This document shows, piece by piece, positions 45,304-55,348 of a stretch of 64,000 nucleotides of DNA; the stretch's first letter is position 1, and every line of letters begins with the position of its first letter. Below the pieces are notes generated by a model that saw only the letters and a program-made list of their open reading frames with translations, was not told the DNA's origin and searched no databases. Made by a program: the position numbers and the translations under genes. The stretch is from Terracoccus luteus (GTDB taxonomy: Bacteria > Actinomycetota > Actinomycetes > Actinomycetales > Dermatophilaceae): NCBI RefSeq assembly GCF_003635045.1, contig NZ_RBXT01000001.1, positions 434,001 to 498,000 of the forward strand, given 5' to 3'.

Positions 45304-45603
45304 GTGCACCGACCCGACCTGCAGGACGCCCTCCGCGACCGTGACGCCGTGCTCCGGGCCTTCGTGGCGCCCGACGGCACCTTGACCGGCATCCCGACGA
45401 GGATACGCAAACGGCTCGTCGTGCTCGACCTGCTCGCGCAGGAGTTCGAGCCGGGCCGTCGCTACGACGAGACGAGCGTCAACAACACGCTCCGCGCCCA
45501 CCACCCCGACGTCGCCGCGCTGCGCCGGTACCTCGTCGAGGAGGGCTTCCTCGACCGGGCCGACGGGCAGTACTGGCGCAGCGGCGGGACCGTCAGCGAC
45601 TGA
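45304..45603 (+). CDS. DUF2087 domain protein
   Basis: A 99-residue protein matching the DUF2087 pattern: LTGIPTRIRKRLVVLDLLAQEFEPGRRYDE, VNNTLRAHHPDVAALRRYLVEEGFLDR and a final DGQYWRSGG. In other bacteria the domain is often fused to an HTH regulator; here it stands alone. It starts with GTG 62 bases after the tRNA-Gly and ends overlapping the next convergent gene by 11 bases. It likely binds nucleic acid, but that is inference from fused homologues. Confidence 0.85.
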   Translation: MHRPDLQDALRDRDAVLRAFVAPDGTLTGIPTRIRKRLVVLDLLAQEFEPGRRYDETSVNNTLRAHHPDVAALRRYLVEEGFLDRADGQYWRSGGTVSD

Positions 45604-46114
45604 GCCTGCGCCCGATACCGAGCGCCTCGGTCAGGTGGCTGCGGGCGCCGTCGGCCTCGAGCCCTTCCTGGACCCGCTCGGCCGTGCGCAGCGACGGCCA
45701 CGCGTGCAGCGCGAAGAGGGCCGCCGACCCCGGCAGGGCCACCGCGATCGTCAGCCACGAGTGCGGCGAGAACGCGAACGAGGAGAAGAAGGCGACGACG
45801 ACGGGCACCTCGGCGAGGGTCGCGCGTAGCACCGTCGTCTGCGAGAACAGCCGCAGCGCCGTGCCCTCCGCGTTCTCACGGGGGAGCCCGTGCGGCAGCG
45901 CGGGCACCGAGTACCCGGCGACGTTGATGGCGTACGCGGCGCCGAACAGCGCGACGACGACGAGGCCGACCGCCCACCACGAGGGCATGGGGGCCGAGGC
46001 GTCGATGACGACGCGGGCCGCGCAGATCATGACGGAGCCGCCGAAAATGATCCCCGTCAGCATCTGCAGGGGTCGCAGGTGGGTCGTCGTGCTGGGCGTC
46101 GGTCCGGACGTCAT
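45593..46114 (-). CDS. Hypothetical membrane protein
   Basis: A 173-residue protein with four hydrophobic segments (about residues 18-38, 46-66, 95-115 and 120-142), an Arg-rich C-terminus and no signal peptide. I recognise no family. The ATG at 46114 starts the hydrophobic part; the frame beyond it is antisense to tig. It is divergent from tig, with 141 bases between them. Confidence 0.7.
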   Translation of the reverse strand: MTSGPTPSTTTHLRPLQMLTGIIFGGSVMICAARVVIDASAPMPSWWAVGLVVVALFGAAYAINVAGYSVPALPHGLPRENAEGTALRLFSQTTVLRATLAEVPVVVAFFSSFAFSPHSWLTIAVALPGSAALFALHAWPSLRTAERVQEGLEADGARSHLTEALGIGRRLSR

Positions 46115-46255
46115 GGGGCCTGAGCATAGGCGCGGCGCCCGCCGACCCCGCCGCACGGCATCCGCGCATTTAGCCGTTGGCGCACCGCCCGATACAGTGA
46201 TGCGTCGGTTCACCCTGTCCTCGACCAACCCCCTGATCGTATGGAGTACCCCGCA

Positions 46256-47638
46256 GTGAAGAGTGCGCTCGAGACCCTCAGCCCGACCCGGGTCAAGCTG
46301 ACCGTCGAGGTCCCGTTCGACGAGCTCAAGCCGAGCCTCGACGCGGCCATCAAGCACATCGGTGAGCACATCACGGTGCCCGGCTTCCGCAAGGGCAAGG
46401 TGCCCGCGCGCATCATCGAGCAGCGGGTCGGCCGTGCCGCCGTGCTCGAGGAGGCCGTCAACAGCTCGCTGCCGCAGTTCTACGGCCAGGCGCTCGAGGA
46501 GAACGACGTCCGCCCCCTCGGCCAGCCCGAGATCAGCGACCTGCAGGTGCCGGCCAACGACGGTGACGGCCTCTCGTTCGTCGCCGAGGTCGACAAGCGC
46601 CCCGAGATCGAGCTGCCCGACTTCGGCGACATCGAGCTGACGGTCGACGAGGTCACCGCCGACGACTCTGCCGTCGACGAGCGCCTCGAGACCCTGCGCG
46701 CCCGCTTCGGCACCCTCGTCGGCGTCGACCGCGCGGCCGCCGAGGGCGACTTCGTCTCGCTCGACCTGTCGGCCACGATCGACGGCGAGGAGATCGACTC
46801 CGTGACCGGCGTCTCCTACGAGGTCGGCAGCAAGAACATGCTCGAGGGCCTCGACGACACCCTCGTCGGCATGAGCGCCGACGAGACCCGCACCTTCTCC
46901 GCGCCCCTCGCCGGCGGCGACCGCGAGGGCCAGCCCGCCGAGTGCACCGTCACCGTGACCGCCGTCAAGGAGCGCGAGCTGCCCGAGCTCGACGACGAGT
47001 TCGCCCAGCTCGCCTCGGAGTTCGACACCCTCGACGAGCTCAAGGCCGACCTCGCCAAGAAGGCCGAGATCGACGCCAAGTTCGCCCAGGGCGTCTCCGC
47101 CCGCGACCAGCTGCTCGACGCCATCCTCGAGAAGGTCGACGTGCCGATCCCCGACAGCGTCGTCGAGGCCGAGGTGCACAGCCACCTCGAGGGCGAGGGT
47201 CGGCTCGAGGACGACGAGCACCGCGCCGAGGTCGACGAGAGCACCCGCAAGGGCCTCAAGACCCAGCTCGTGCTCGACGCCATCGCCGAGCGCGAGGAGG
47301 TCCAGGTGCAGCAGCAGGAGCTCATCGAGTTCCTCGTCATGAGCTCGCAGCAGTACGGCATGGACCCGAACCAGTTCGCGCAGCAGCTCGACCAGGACGG
47401 CCAGATCCCCGCCATGGTCGCCGAGGTCGCGCGCCGCAAGGCCCTCGCCACCGTGCTCGAGAAGGTCGCCGTCAAGGACACCGCGGGCAACGTCGTCGAC
47501 CTCAACGAGGCCGTCCCCGGCACCGAGGGTGACGAGGACGAGAGCGACGGCGTCGACGCCGAGCAGGTCGAGGCGAGCGAGTCGACCGAGTCGATCGAGG
47601 CGGGCGACACCGACGACTCGGTGCCGACCAAGGCCTGA
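46256..47638 (+). CDS. tig: Trigger factor (ribosome-associated chaperone)
   Basis: Peptidyl-prolyl isomerase and holdase of 460 residues. The ribosome-binding signature FRKGKVP is in GFRKGKVPARIIEQRVG (~45). The PPIase domain is ~155-240 (EGDFVSLDLSATIDGEEID) and the helical C-terminal domain follows, with an acidic tail rich in Glu, Asp and Ser. The GTG at 46256 (MKSALETLSPTRVKL) matches known actinobacterial starts and has GGAG eight bases upstream, whereas the ATG at 46241 has no Shine-Dalgarno sequence. A TACAGT -10-like hexamer lies at 46193. It precedes clpP1-clpP2 as in mycobacteria. Confidence 0.95.
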   Translation: MKSALETLSPTRVKLTVEVPFDELKPSLDAAIKHIGEHITVPGFRKGKVPARIIEQRVGRAAVLEEAVNSSLPQFYGQALEENDVRPLGQPEISDLQVPANDGDGLSFVAEVDKRPEIELPDFGDIELTVDEVTADDSAVDERLETLRARFGTLVGVDRAAAEGDFVSLDLSATIDGEEIDSVTGVSYEVGSKNMLEGLDDTLVGMSADETRTFSAPLAGGDREGQPAECTVTVTAVKERELPELDDEFAQLASEFDTLDELKADLAKKAEIDAKFAQGVSARDQLLDAILEKVDVPIPDSVVEAEVHSHLEGEGRLEDDEHRAEVDESTRKGLKTQLVLDAIAEREEVQVQQQELIEFLVMSSQQYGMDPNQFAQQLDQDGQIPAMVAEVARRKALATVLEKVAVKDTAGNVVDLNEAVPGTEGDEDESDGVDAEQVEASESTESIEAGDTDDSVPTKA

Positions 47639-47679
47639 CCCCGGCACCACCGTCCCGAGGCCGACTGGCCCGGATGCGC

Positions 47680-47710
47680 AGAGGCCGGCTCCCGCGGGGA
47701 GCCGGCCTCT
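47680..47710 (+). terminator. 14-bp-stem terminator after tig
   Basis: Arms AGAGGCCGGCTCCC (47680-47693) and its exact complement (47697-47710) enclose a 3-base loop, 41 bases after the tig stop. Confidence 0.85.
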
Positions 47711-47802
47711 CGCGCGTCCCGGCGGCGCCAGCGGGTACGCGACAGGCGCACGGCCACCGACCGGCATCCGGCCCCTCGGTGCGACGCGACGAAGGAGCCG
47801 AC

Positions 47803-48231
47803 ATGAGCGACACGAGCAGCGCCGAGGACCTGGCGGGCACGACCGGCACATCAGGCACGGCAGGCACGGCGGACACCGCGGGCATGGGGGCCGACGGCAT
47901 CGGCGCGGGCGCGGCCAACGCCTCCGACCACCCCGACCTCACCCGGCCCTCCGAGCCGGGCAGCAGCGCGACCGAGGCCGACGGGGCGCTCGGGCAGGAC
48001 GCCGACGTCGCGGGCGACGCCCTCCCGCAGGACGCGGCCGGCCTCGGCTCCGACGAGACCGACGGCAGCCGCGGGGGCGCGGCCGAGCCGAGCATCGAGG
48101 ACACCTTCGAGCAGCCGCAGGGCAACGGCTCGTTCGACGACGCCTCGGACGAGGCGGCCCCCGACAGCGACGAGGCCCGGATGGCCTCGGACGCGGGCGG
48201 GTCCGCCCAGGACTCTGGCTCGATGAGCTGA
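47803..48231 (+). CDS. Small acidic disordered protein
   Basis: A 142-residue protein made almost wholly of Gly, Ala, Asp, Ser, Thr and Glu, with no hydrophobic core, Cys or predicted fold. It begins MSDTSSAEDLAGTTGTSGTAG. The start is well supported: GAAGGAG lies before the ATG. I recognise no family. Similar unassigned acidic proteins occur between tig and clpP1 in related actinobacteria only as far as I can guess. Its place between two terminators (47710 and 48257) implies its own promoter. Confidence 0.65.
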   Translation: MSDTSSAEDLAGTTGTSGTAGTADTAGMGADGIGAGAANASDHPDLTRPSEPGSSATEADGALGQDADVAGDALPQDAAGLGSDETDGSRGGAAEPSIEDTFEQPQGNGSFDDASDEAAPDSDEARMASDAGGSAQDSGSMS

Positions 48232-48256
48232 CGACTGCGCCAGCTGGTCGGTGACG

Positions 48257-48289
48257 ACGCCGGTGCCCGGTCGAACCGGTCACCGGCGT
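48257..48289 (+). terminator. Hairpin terminator upstream of clpP1
   Basis: Outer arms ACGCCGGTG (48257-48265) and CACCGGCGT (48281-48289) plus inner arms CCGGT/ACCGG pair around TCG, followed by TTTGTCT. It follows the acidic-protein stop by 26 bases. Confidence 0.75.
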
Positions 48290-48291
48290 TT

Positions 48292-48308
48292 GTCTGCTCA
48301 CGGCGAAC
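48292..48308 (+). promoter_or_regulatory. Candidate ClgR-like site upstream of clpP1
   Basis: GTCTGCTCACGGCGAAC partly fits the GTTCGCT-N-GCGAAC pattern of ClgR operators known upstream of actinobacterial clp genes: the right half GGCGAAC is exact, the left half imperfect. It lies about 113 bases before the clpP1 start. Confidence 0.35.
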
Positions 48309-48420
48309 AGGGCCCGGTGCGGGAAATCCGGCTGCGGGCCCGGGCGTTAGGGTCAGTGACGAGCCAGCCCCACCAGATCAGCGCCGCGACCTGCGGCCCC
48401 GGGGCTGGGTGACTTCGACG

Positions 48421-49098
48421 ATGGAGACTTGGGTGAACAGGGAGACCTCCGCCAACGGCACCATGCCGGGTGGTCTGGACGACCACATCTACAACCGTCT
48501 GCTCAAGGAGCGCATCATCTTCCTCGGGTCGGACGTCCGCGACGACAACGCGAACGCCATCGCGGCGCAGCTGCTGCTGCTCTCGGCCGAGGACCGCGAC
48601 GCCGACATCTGGCTCTACATCAACAGCCCGGGCGGGTCGATCTCGGCCGGCATGGCGATCTTCGACACGATGAACTGGATCCCCAACGACGTCGCGACGG
48701 TCGCCATGGGCATGGCCGCCTCGATGGGGCAGTTCCTGCTCTCGGCCGGCACGAAGGGCAAGCGGTACGCGACGCCCCACGCTCGCGTCATGATGCACCA
48801 GCCCTCGGGCGGCATCGGCGGCACGGCGACGGACATCAAGATCCAGGCCGAGCAGATGCTCTACGTCAAGACCCAGATGGCCGAGCTCATCGCGCAGCAC
48901 ACGGGCCAGAGCGTCGAGCAGATCACGAAGGACTCCGACCGCGACCGTTGGTTCAGCGCCGAGGAGGCCAAGGAGTACGGCTTCGTCGACCACGTCTTCA
49001 CCAGCGCGGGCCAGGCGACCGAGGACGGCAGCGTCTCGGCCGAGGCCAAGCCCGACGGGCCGGGTGTCGACACCTCCGGCGCCGGCGACAACGCCTGA
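48421..49098 (+). CDS. clpP1: ATP-dependent Clp protease proteolytic subunit 1
   Basis: Serine protease subunit (225 residues) that assembles in a ClpP1P2 tetradecamer fed by ClpX or ClpC. The catalytic Ser is in [15 protein letters not shown] (~101), His in [13 protein letters not shown] (~125) and Asp at ~175 ([15 protein letters not shown]). It has [13 protein letters not shown] and, near the N-terminus, [14 protein letters not shown]. The GTG at 48433 (MNRETSA), with GGAG six bases upstream, is an equally good start; the ATG at 48421 is kept because no later codon is better conserved. clpP2 follows after 42 bases. Confidence 0.95.
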   Translation: METWVNRETSANGTMPGGLDDHIYNRLLKERIIFLGSDVRDDNANAIAAQLLLLSAEDRDADIWLYINSPGGSISAGMAIFDTMNWIPNDVATVAMGMAASMGQFLLSAGTKGKRYATPHARVMMHQPSGGIGGTATDIKIQAEQMLYVKTQMAELIAQHTGQSVEQITKDSDRDRWFSAEEAKEYGFVDHVFTSAGQATEDGSVSAEAKPDGPGVDTSGAGDNA

Positions 49099-49140
49099 GC
49101 GCCGCCCGATCGACGGCCACACGAGACTACGGAGACTGAC

Positions 49141-49842
49141 ATGACCATCACCCCCCACGGCCCCTTCGCGGCCGGGCAGCCCGCCGGGCGCTACGCCGGA
49201 TCGGCCTTCGGGTCGGCCCCGGTCGGCCCGTCGAGCCGTTACATCCTGCCGCAGTTCGAGGAGCGCACCTCGTACGGCATGAAGCGCTCGGACCCGTACA
49301 ACAAGCTCTTCGAGGACCGCATCATCTTCCTCGGCGTGCAGGTCGACGACGCCTCGGCCGACGACATCATCGCCCAGCTGCTCGTGCTCGAGTCGCTCGA
49401 CCCCGACCGCGACATCCTCATGTACATCAACAGCCCGGGCGGCTCGTTCACGGCCATGACGGCCATCTACGACACGATGCAGTTCGTCCGGCCCGACATC
49501 CAGACGTTCGTCATCGGCCAGGCCGCCTCGGCCGCCGCCGTGCTGCTCGGCGCCGGTGCGCCCGGCAAGCGCTTCGCCCTGCCGAACGCCCGCATCCTCA
49601 TCCACCAGCCGGCGCTCTCGGGCGGCGACTACGGGCAGGCCTCGGACATCGAGATCCAGGCCAACGAGGTGCTGCGCATGCGCACCTGGCTCGAGGACAC
49701 CCTCGCCCACCACACCGGGCGCACGTCCGAGACGGTCCGCGAGGACATCGAGCGCGACAAGATCCTGTCGTCCGCGTCCGCCAAGGAGTACGGCCTGATC
49801 GACGAGGTGCTCTCCTCGCGCAAGGCCTCGCTCGAGAGCTGA
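49141..49842 (+). CDS. clpP2: ATP-dependent Clp protease proteolytic subunit 2
   Basis: A 233-residue partner of ClpP1. The catalytic Ser is in [16 protein letters not shown] (~125), His in [15 protein letters not shown] (~150). [14 protein letters not shown] and [20 protein letters not shown] mark the family. It has a ~45-residue N-terminal extension before the conserved start, with [20 protein letters not shown] as in other actinobacterial ClpP2 proteins, possibly a propeptide. The ATG is preceded by GGAG. Confidence 0.95.
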   Translation: MTITPHGPFAAGQPAGRYAGSAFGSAPVGPSSRYILPQFEERTSYGMKRSDPYNKLFEDRIIFLGVQVDDASADDIIAQLLVLESLDPDRDILMYINSPGGSFTAMTAIYDTMQFVRPDIQTFVIGQAASAAAVLLGAGAPGKRFALPNARILIHQPALSGGDYGQASDIEIQANEVLRMRTWLEDTLAHHTGRTSETVREDIERDKILSSASAKEYGLIDEVLSSRKASLES

Positions 49843-49869
49843 GCCCACCGGGGGAGCCACCCCCGCACC

Positions 49870-49936
49870 GGATGCCGTCGGGCCCGGTCCGCCACCGCGG
49901 GCCGGGCCCGCTCGCGTGCCCGGCCACCCGGCATCC
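49870..49936. repeat. Inverted octamer pair and GGGCCCGG hairpin between clpP2 and the ACBP gene
   Basis: GGATGCCG at 49870 and CGGCATCC at 49929 form an inverted pair bracketing an 8-base-stem hairpin (GGGCCCGG 49880-49887, CCGGGCCC 49902-49909). It may act as the clpP1P2 terminator. Confidence 0.55.
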
Positions 49937-49951
49937 GGCTAGGTTGGGCCC

Positions 49952-50215
49952 ATGGGTGACGGGACCGACGCATCGTTCGAGGCCGCGGTGGCGGCGGTCA
50001 AGCAGCTGCAGACCGACCCCGGCAACGAGGTCAAGCTGCGCCTCTACGGCCTCTACAAGCAGGCGACGTCCGGTGACGTGACCGACGGGCGGCCCGGTGC
50101 GTTCAACCCCGTCGGGCGGGCCAAGCACGACGCGTGGGCGAGGCTCGCCGGCACCTCGCGCGAGGACGCCGCCGCCCAGTACGTCGCGATCGCGGACGAC
50201 CTCACCGCCCCCTGA
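49952..50215 (+). CDS. Acyl-CoA-binding protein
   Basis: An 87-residue ACBP, the typical length. It begins [35 protein letters not shown], continues [26 protein letters not shown] and ends YVAIADDL. The Tyr-Lys pair and the KHDAW helix that contact CoA are present. It buffers long-chain acyl-CoA in the cytosol. ACBP is common in eukaryotes and sporadic in bacteria. It stands alone between clpP2 and clpX; nothing in the context shows a functional link. Confidence 0.92.
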   Translation: MGDGTDASFEAAVAAVKQLQTDPGNEVKLRLYGLYKQATSGDVTDGRPGAFNPVGRAKHDAWARLAGTSREDAAAQYVAIADDLTAP

Positions 50216-50709
50216 CCGCGCCACTGACCCCTGACCGCGCCTCGGCCCCCTGCGCGACCGTCCCCGGCCCCGCCCCGGCGGCGGCTTCCTCGAACGAACC
50301 GTTGGAGGTCGAACTCACTGTTGGTGGCCGAACGCGCCGGTGCGCCACGGTCTTCGGCTGCCGGCGACTCGTTCGGCCTCGAACCACTCGTTCGAGTCCC
50401 GAGCCGGGCACGATCGGATGCCGGACGCTGCGCCGGATGCCCCGCCGGCCTGACGTGCGGCCACGACGGCGCGGGGGGTGGTGCGGCGGCGACGTTCGTC
50501 GTGGGCGGGGGAGCCGCGGGTGCGCTGGGGCTGCGCTCGAGACGGGTGCGCACCCGGATGCAATGACACCGCGGTTGTTTGTCAGCCGTCAGCGGACAAG
50601 CGGCGTTGCGCGAGCGCCCGCCCGCGGCGCCGACGTTAAATGGGTGATGGCCCGCGGTGGGGGCCGGCCGTGCGCATCCGCGCAGTCGTCGACGGACCAG
50701 GAGCTTTCA
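50216..50709. other. 494-bp non-coding leader region upstream of clpX
   Basis: No convincing gene: an 81-codon frame at 50321-50566 has no Shine-Dalgarno sequence and no recognisable domain. The region holds three spaced CGAAC segments (about 50291, 50310, 50329), ACTCGTTCG direct repeats (50367 and 50386), two direct GGATGCC motifs (50416, 50435) and a TTAAAT hexamer at 50636-50641 that could be a clpX -10. GAAC/GTTC segments suggest a regulator such as ClgR, LexA or HspR, but none matches a full operator. Confidence 0.5.
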
Positions 50710-51987
<1,278 letters not shown>

Positions 51988-52018
51988 GGCTCGGCGCCCG
52001 CTGAGGCGGTGACCGCTC

Positions 52019-52669
52019 GTGGTCGCACCCTTCCGGCTGGGGGTCGGTGACCTCGCCCCGCGCCAGCAGTCGCCGACGACGTGCGGCTCCGCGTCGCTGA
52101 CGGTCGCGCGCATGCTCGCCGACCCCGCCTTCGCCCACTGGGTGCGCACCGGCCTGCCCCGCGAGGCTGCTGCCGTCACCACGCAGGCACCGGATGCCGG
52201 GGGCGTCGTCTCGCGGTTCGCCGCCTACGAGCAGGTGGTGGCCGCCCGCACGAACGGCCTGGCCGGCCCGGGCGGGCGCCTGCAGCTGCCGTGGCCGCGT
52301 AGCCTCGGCACGCCACCCTGGGGCGCCGCCCGCGAGCTCGAGCTCGCCCTCGGCCGGCGCCACCGGGTGCGGTGGGTGCGCCAGCGGTCGACGGCAGGGC
52401 TCGGGGCGGCGTTCGACTCCCTGCGGTCGCAGGCGCGGCCCGCGCTGCTGTACGTCGGCAGCCCGACCCTGCCACGCCACGTCGTCCTCGTCCTGCCCGC
52501 TGACCGCGGCCGGGGTGGCGACGCCCTGACCGACCACCTGACCGTCTACGAGCCGTCGGCCGGGCGGGTGCTCGAGGTGCACCGCGAGCCGTTCGCGGCC
52601 CGGCGGCTGGCCCTGGCGGGCTGGGACGTCCCGTGGGCGACGGTCTGTGCCACCCCGGCATCCCGCTGA
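52019..52669 (+). CDS. Putative C39-like cysteine peptidase
   Basis: A 216-residue protein. [18 protein letters not shown] near the start (Cys 22 preceded by Gln 16) and [10 protein letters not shown] (His ~155) followed by VYEPSAG resemble the Cys-His-Asp/Asn order of C39-like papain-fold peptidases. No signal peptide or transport domains. Related actinobacterial proteins are annotated as hypothetical or C39-like; the active site call is by motif only. It starts at GTG 32 bases after clpX and may be co-transcribed, but the products are not known to interact. Confidence 0.6.
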   Translation: MVAPFRLGVGDLAPRQQSPTTCGSASLTVARMLADPAFAHWVRTGLPREAAAVTTQAPDAGGVVSRFAAYEQVVAARTNGLAGPGGRLQLPWPRSLGTPPWGAARELELALGRRHRVRWVRQRSTAGLGAAFDSLRSQARPALLYVGSPTLPRHVVLVLPADRGRGGDALTDHLTVYEPSAGRVLEVHREPFAARRLALAGWDVPWATVCATPASR

Positions 52670-52676
52670 CGTCCGA

Positions 52677-52757
52677 CACCGTCGAGAGGCCACTTCCCGA
52701 CACCCCGGAACCGTCGAGAGGCCAGCTCCCGACATCGGGAACTGGCCTCTCGACGGT
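52677..52757. repeat. Left palindromic repeat triplet (terminator-like), flanking the MFS cassette
   Basis: Three copies of a unit CACCGTCGAGAGGCC(n)TCCCGAC: forward at 52677, forward at 52709, inverted ending at 52757. The last two form a perfect 16-base stem (52710-52725 with 52742-52757) over a nested TCCCGA/TCGGGA. The mirror-image set is at 55237-55326. It lies between convergent stops. Confidence 0.85.
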
Positions 52758-52779
52758 GTGCGTCGCGGGGAGGGGACGC

Positions 52780-54327
52780 TCAGCCCATGTGGGCGGGGGC
52801 GGCCACGTCGTTCGCGAGCTCGTCGTGCTTGACGGTGAGGAAGGCGACGGTGATGACGCCCGCGACCGCGATCATGATCGCGGCGACGAGGTAGGCACGC
52901 CCGGCGCCGTACGTGAAGGCCTCCGCCTGGATGGCCCGGGCGGCCGCGGCGGCCTGCTCACGCGTCGGGGCGGCGCCGCCGGTCGGCGCGGAGGCCGTCA
53001 GCTGGGCCACCCGGTCGGCGACGTTGTTGACGAAGATCGTGCTCAGGGTGGCGAGGCCGAGCGCCCCACCGACCTGCTGCATCGTGTTGAGCACGGCGGA
53101 GGCCGACGAGGAGTCCTCGTGGTCGACGGCGTGCACCGCGGTGAGGGTCATCGGCACGAAGATGAGGCCGAGGCCGAAGGCGAGCACGACGATCCACGGC
53201 AGGAGGTCGGCCGTGTAGGTGCTCTGGGGCGTCAGGTGGGTGAAGCCCCACATGCCGACCGCGGCGAAGGCCGCACCCGGGCCCGAGATCCAGCGCGGGT
53301 CGACGCGGGAGACGAGCAGCGAGGCGACCTGGGCGGCCACGACGATGCCGACCGAGAACGGCAGGAAGGCGAGGCCGGTCTTGAGGGCCGAGTAGCCGAG
53401 GATCGTCTGGATGTAGATGCCGAGGAAGTAGAACATCGCGAACATGCCGGCGCCCACGACGAGCATGACGAAGTTCGAGGTGCCACGGGTGCGGTCGCCG
53501 GGGATGCGCATGGGCAGCAGCGGGTGCGACACGCGGGTCTCGATGACGACGAAGGCGGCGAGCAGCACGACGCCGGCCACGAGGAAGCCGACCGTCGTCG
53601 CGTCGCCCCACGAGGTGCTGGCCGCGTGGGTCAGCCCGTAGACGAGGGAGGAGAGGCCGGCGATCGAGGTGATCGCACCGGGGACGTCGAGCGAGCCTTG
53701 GCCGTCCTCGCTCTCGGTGAGGATGCGCTGGCCGAGCACGGCGACGACGAGACCGATGGGCAGGTTGATGAAGAAGTTCCAGCGCCAGTCGATCTCGGTG
53801 AGCGCGCCACCGAGGATGAGGCCGATGGCCGCGCCGGCGCCGGACATGGCCGCGAAGACGCCCATGGCCTTGTTGCGCTCCTTGCCGGCCGGGAAGGTCG
53901 TCGTGATGAGCGCGAGGGCGTTGGGCGCGGCGAGGGCCCCACCGAGGCCCTGGACGGCGCGGGCGACGAGCATCGTCTGCTCGTTCTGCGCGATGCCGGC
54001 GGCGAGCGACGACACCGTGAAGAGCACGACGCCCCAGACGAACATGCGCCGACGGCCGTAGAGGTCGCCGAGGCGGCCGCCGAGCAGCAGCACGCCACCG
54101 AAGGCGAGCGTGTAGATGGTGATGACCCACTGGAGGTTGGCCTGGCTGAAGCCGAGGTCACGCTCGATGTGGGGCAGGGCGATGTTCACGATGGTGCCGT
54201 CGAGCACGATCATGAGCTGGGCCGCGCAGATGACGAGCAGGGCGAGGCCGAGCCGCTTGGGTCCCGCGGTGTCGGAGCCGGCGGAGCGCGTGGGCTCGTT
54301 CAGCTCCTCGACGGTGGTCGAGGACAT
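52780..54327 (-). CDS. MFS drug-resistance transporter (DHA2, EmrB/QacA type)
   Basis: A 515-residue, 14-segment proton antiporter. It shows the DHA2 motif LDGTIVNIALPHIERDLG (TM1), GRLGDLYGRRRMF (motif A), LVARAVQGLGGALAAPNALAL and GVFAAMSGAGAAIGLILGGAL (motif C). It expels drugs or toxic metabolites. The ATG at 54327 has GGAAGGA upstream; the longer frame adds a Pro/Arg tract that is not a membrane segment. It is 47 bases downstream of the TetR stop on the same strand, so the TetR probably controls both. Confidence 0.9.
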   Translation of the reverse strand: MSSTTVEELNEPTRSAGSDTAGPKRLGLALLVICAAQLMIVLDGTIVNIALPHIERDLGFSQANLQWVITIYTLAFGGVLLLGGRLGDLYGRRRMFVWGVVLFTVSSLAAGIAQNEQTMLVARAVQGLGGALAAPNALALITTTFPAGKERNKAMGVFAAMSGAGAAIGLILGGALTEIDWRWNFFINLPIGLVVAVLGQRILTESEDGQGSLDVPGAITSIAGLSSLVYGLTHAASTSWGDATTVGFLVAGVVLLAAFVVIETRVSHPLLPMRIPGDRTRGTSNFVMLVVGAGMFAMFYFLGIYIQTILGYSALKTGLAFLPFSVGIVVAAQVASLLVSRVDPRWISGPGAAFAAVGMWGFTHLTPQSTYTADLLPWIVVLAFGLGLIFVPMTLTAVHAVDHEDSSSASAVLNTMQQVGGALGLATLSTIFVNNVADRVAQLTASAPTGGAAPTREQAAAAARAIQAEAFTYGAGRAYLVAAIMIAVAGVITVAFLTVKHDELANDVAAPAHMG

Positions 54328-54374
54328 GGGTGGTTCCTTCCGGACGTGCTGGGGTGGTGGTGCGGGCGTCGCCG

Positions 54375-55061
54375 TCAGCGGCCGGTGCGTGCCGGGGCAC
54401 GGGAGGGGCCGCTGAGGGTGGCGGCGCACGCCGGGAGGACGACGGTGTCCACGAGCTGGGCGATGCGCTCCCGACCCGGACGCCGCCCTGAGAGCATCGT
54501 CTCGTGGAAGGTCAGGGCGGGAAGGATGGAGAGCAGCGTCTCGAGGTCGGCGTCGGGGCCGATCTCACCGCGCTGTCGGGCGGACCCGAAGACGGCCCGC
54601 GCGGCCGCGAGCTTCGGCTCGATGAACCGCGCCTCGAGCCGCTCGCGCAGCTCGGCGTCGCGGTGGATGACGGGCAGCAGGGCGAACCAGGTCTCCATGG
54701 TCTCGGCGTCGTCGAGGCCCCCCTCGGCGCAGGCCTGGGCGAGCAGGTCGCCGCGCAGCGAGCCGGTCGCGGGGTCCTGCTCGGCCGGGCAGCCGAGGAA
54801 GAGGCCGACGGCGTCGACGACGAGGTCGCGCTTGTGCGGCCAGCGTCGGTACAGGGTGGCCTTGCCGGCGTGCGCCTCGGCGGCGACCGCGTCGAACGTC
54901 AGGCGGTCGTAGCCGACCTCGCGCAGCACGGCGATCGCGGACTGCAGGATCTCGACCTCACGGTCACCCGTCACACGCGGTCGCGACGACGGGGCCGGAT
55001 GCCGGTCGGCTGCGACGGGCGCGTCGGTGTCGGTCGTGCGCGTGGCGGGGTGGGAGGTCAT
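54375..55061 (-). CDS. TetR-family repressor of the MFS pump
   Basis: A 228-residue TetR protein. The HTH is at residues ~33-80 (EILQSAIAVLREVGYDRLTFDAVAAEAHAGKATLYRRWPHKRDLV), with a typical ligand-binding C-terminal domain. The ATG at 55061 is chosen as the longer frame has no domain. It sits upstream of the pump in one transcript and has a palindromic operator 70 bases before its start, a repressor-pump pair. The ligand is unknown. Confidence 0.88.
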   Translation of the reverse strand: MTSHPATRTTDTDAPVAADRHPAPSSRPRVTGDREVEILQSAIAVLREVGYDRLTFDAVAAEAHAGKATLYRRWPHKRDLVVDAVGLFLGCPAEQDPATGSLRGDLLAQACAEGGLDDAETMETWFALLPVIHRDAELRERLEARFIEPKLAAARAVFGSARQRGEIGPDADLETLLSILPALTFHETMLSGRRPGRERIAQLVDTVVLPACAATLSGPSRAPARTGR

Positions 55062-55130
55062 GGTGCTCCAGGGGGCGTCGTGCTGTCGGGCGACGCTGTC
55101 CGAGCAGTTCGTGATGAGGTCACGTGCAGT

Positions 55131-55146
55131 GGAACGAAACCGTTCC
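55131..55146. promoter_or_regulatory. TetR operator palindrome
   Basis: GGAACGAAACCGTTCC has 6-base arms around AAAC, 70 bases upstream of the TetR start on the minus strand. Its position and size fit a TetR operator; no other regulator is adjacent. Confidence 0.6.
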
Positions 55147-55236
55147 GTTCTGTCCGACGGTAGGCCCTGAGCGCCCACCGCGCAAGTCGCGGGTCGTCAC
55201 CGCGCACGCCCTCCCGGCCACCTCACCGGCCCCCTC

Positions 55237-55326
55237 CACCGTCGAGTGGCCGTTTCCCGACGTCGGGAGGTGGCCTCTCGACGGTGTCGGGGTGGGGCGG
55301 GCGTCAACAAGTGGCCACTCGACGGT
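55237..55326. repeat. Right palindromic repeat triplet, mirror of the left copy
   Basis: Forward unit CACCGTCGAGTGGCC from 55237, inverted unit ending at 55286 (one A/T mismatch in the stem; nested perfect TCCCGACGTCGGGA at 55255-55268), and another inverted unit 55312-55326. Order forward, inverse, inverse mirrors the left set (forward, forward, inverse). It may also terminate the MoxR operon. Confidence 0.85.
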
Positions 55327-55348
55327 GCCGGCGTGGGGCGGGTCAGGT

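Noticed and set aside
50321-50566. An 81-codon frame upstream of clpX
   Set aside because: No ribosome-binding site, no recognisable domain, and it is Arg/Gly/Ala-rich as expected of random high-GC frames.
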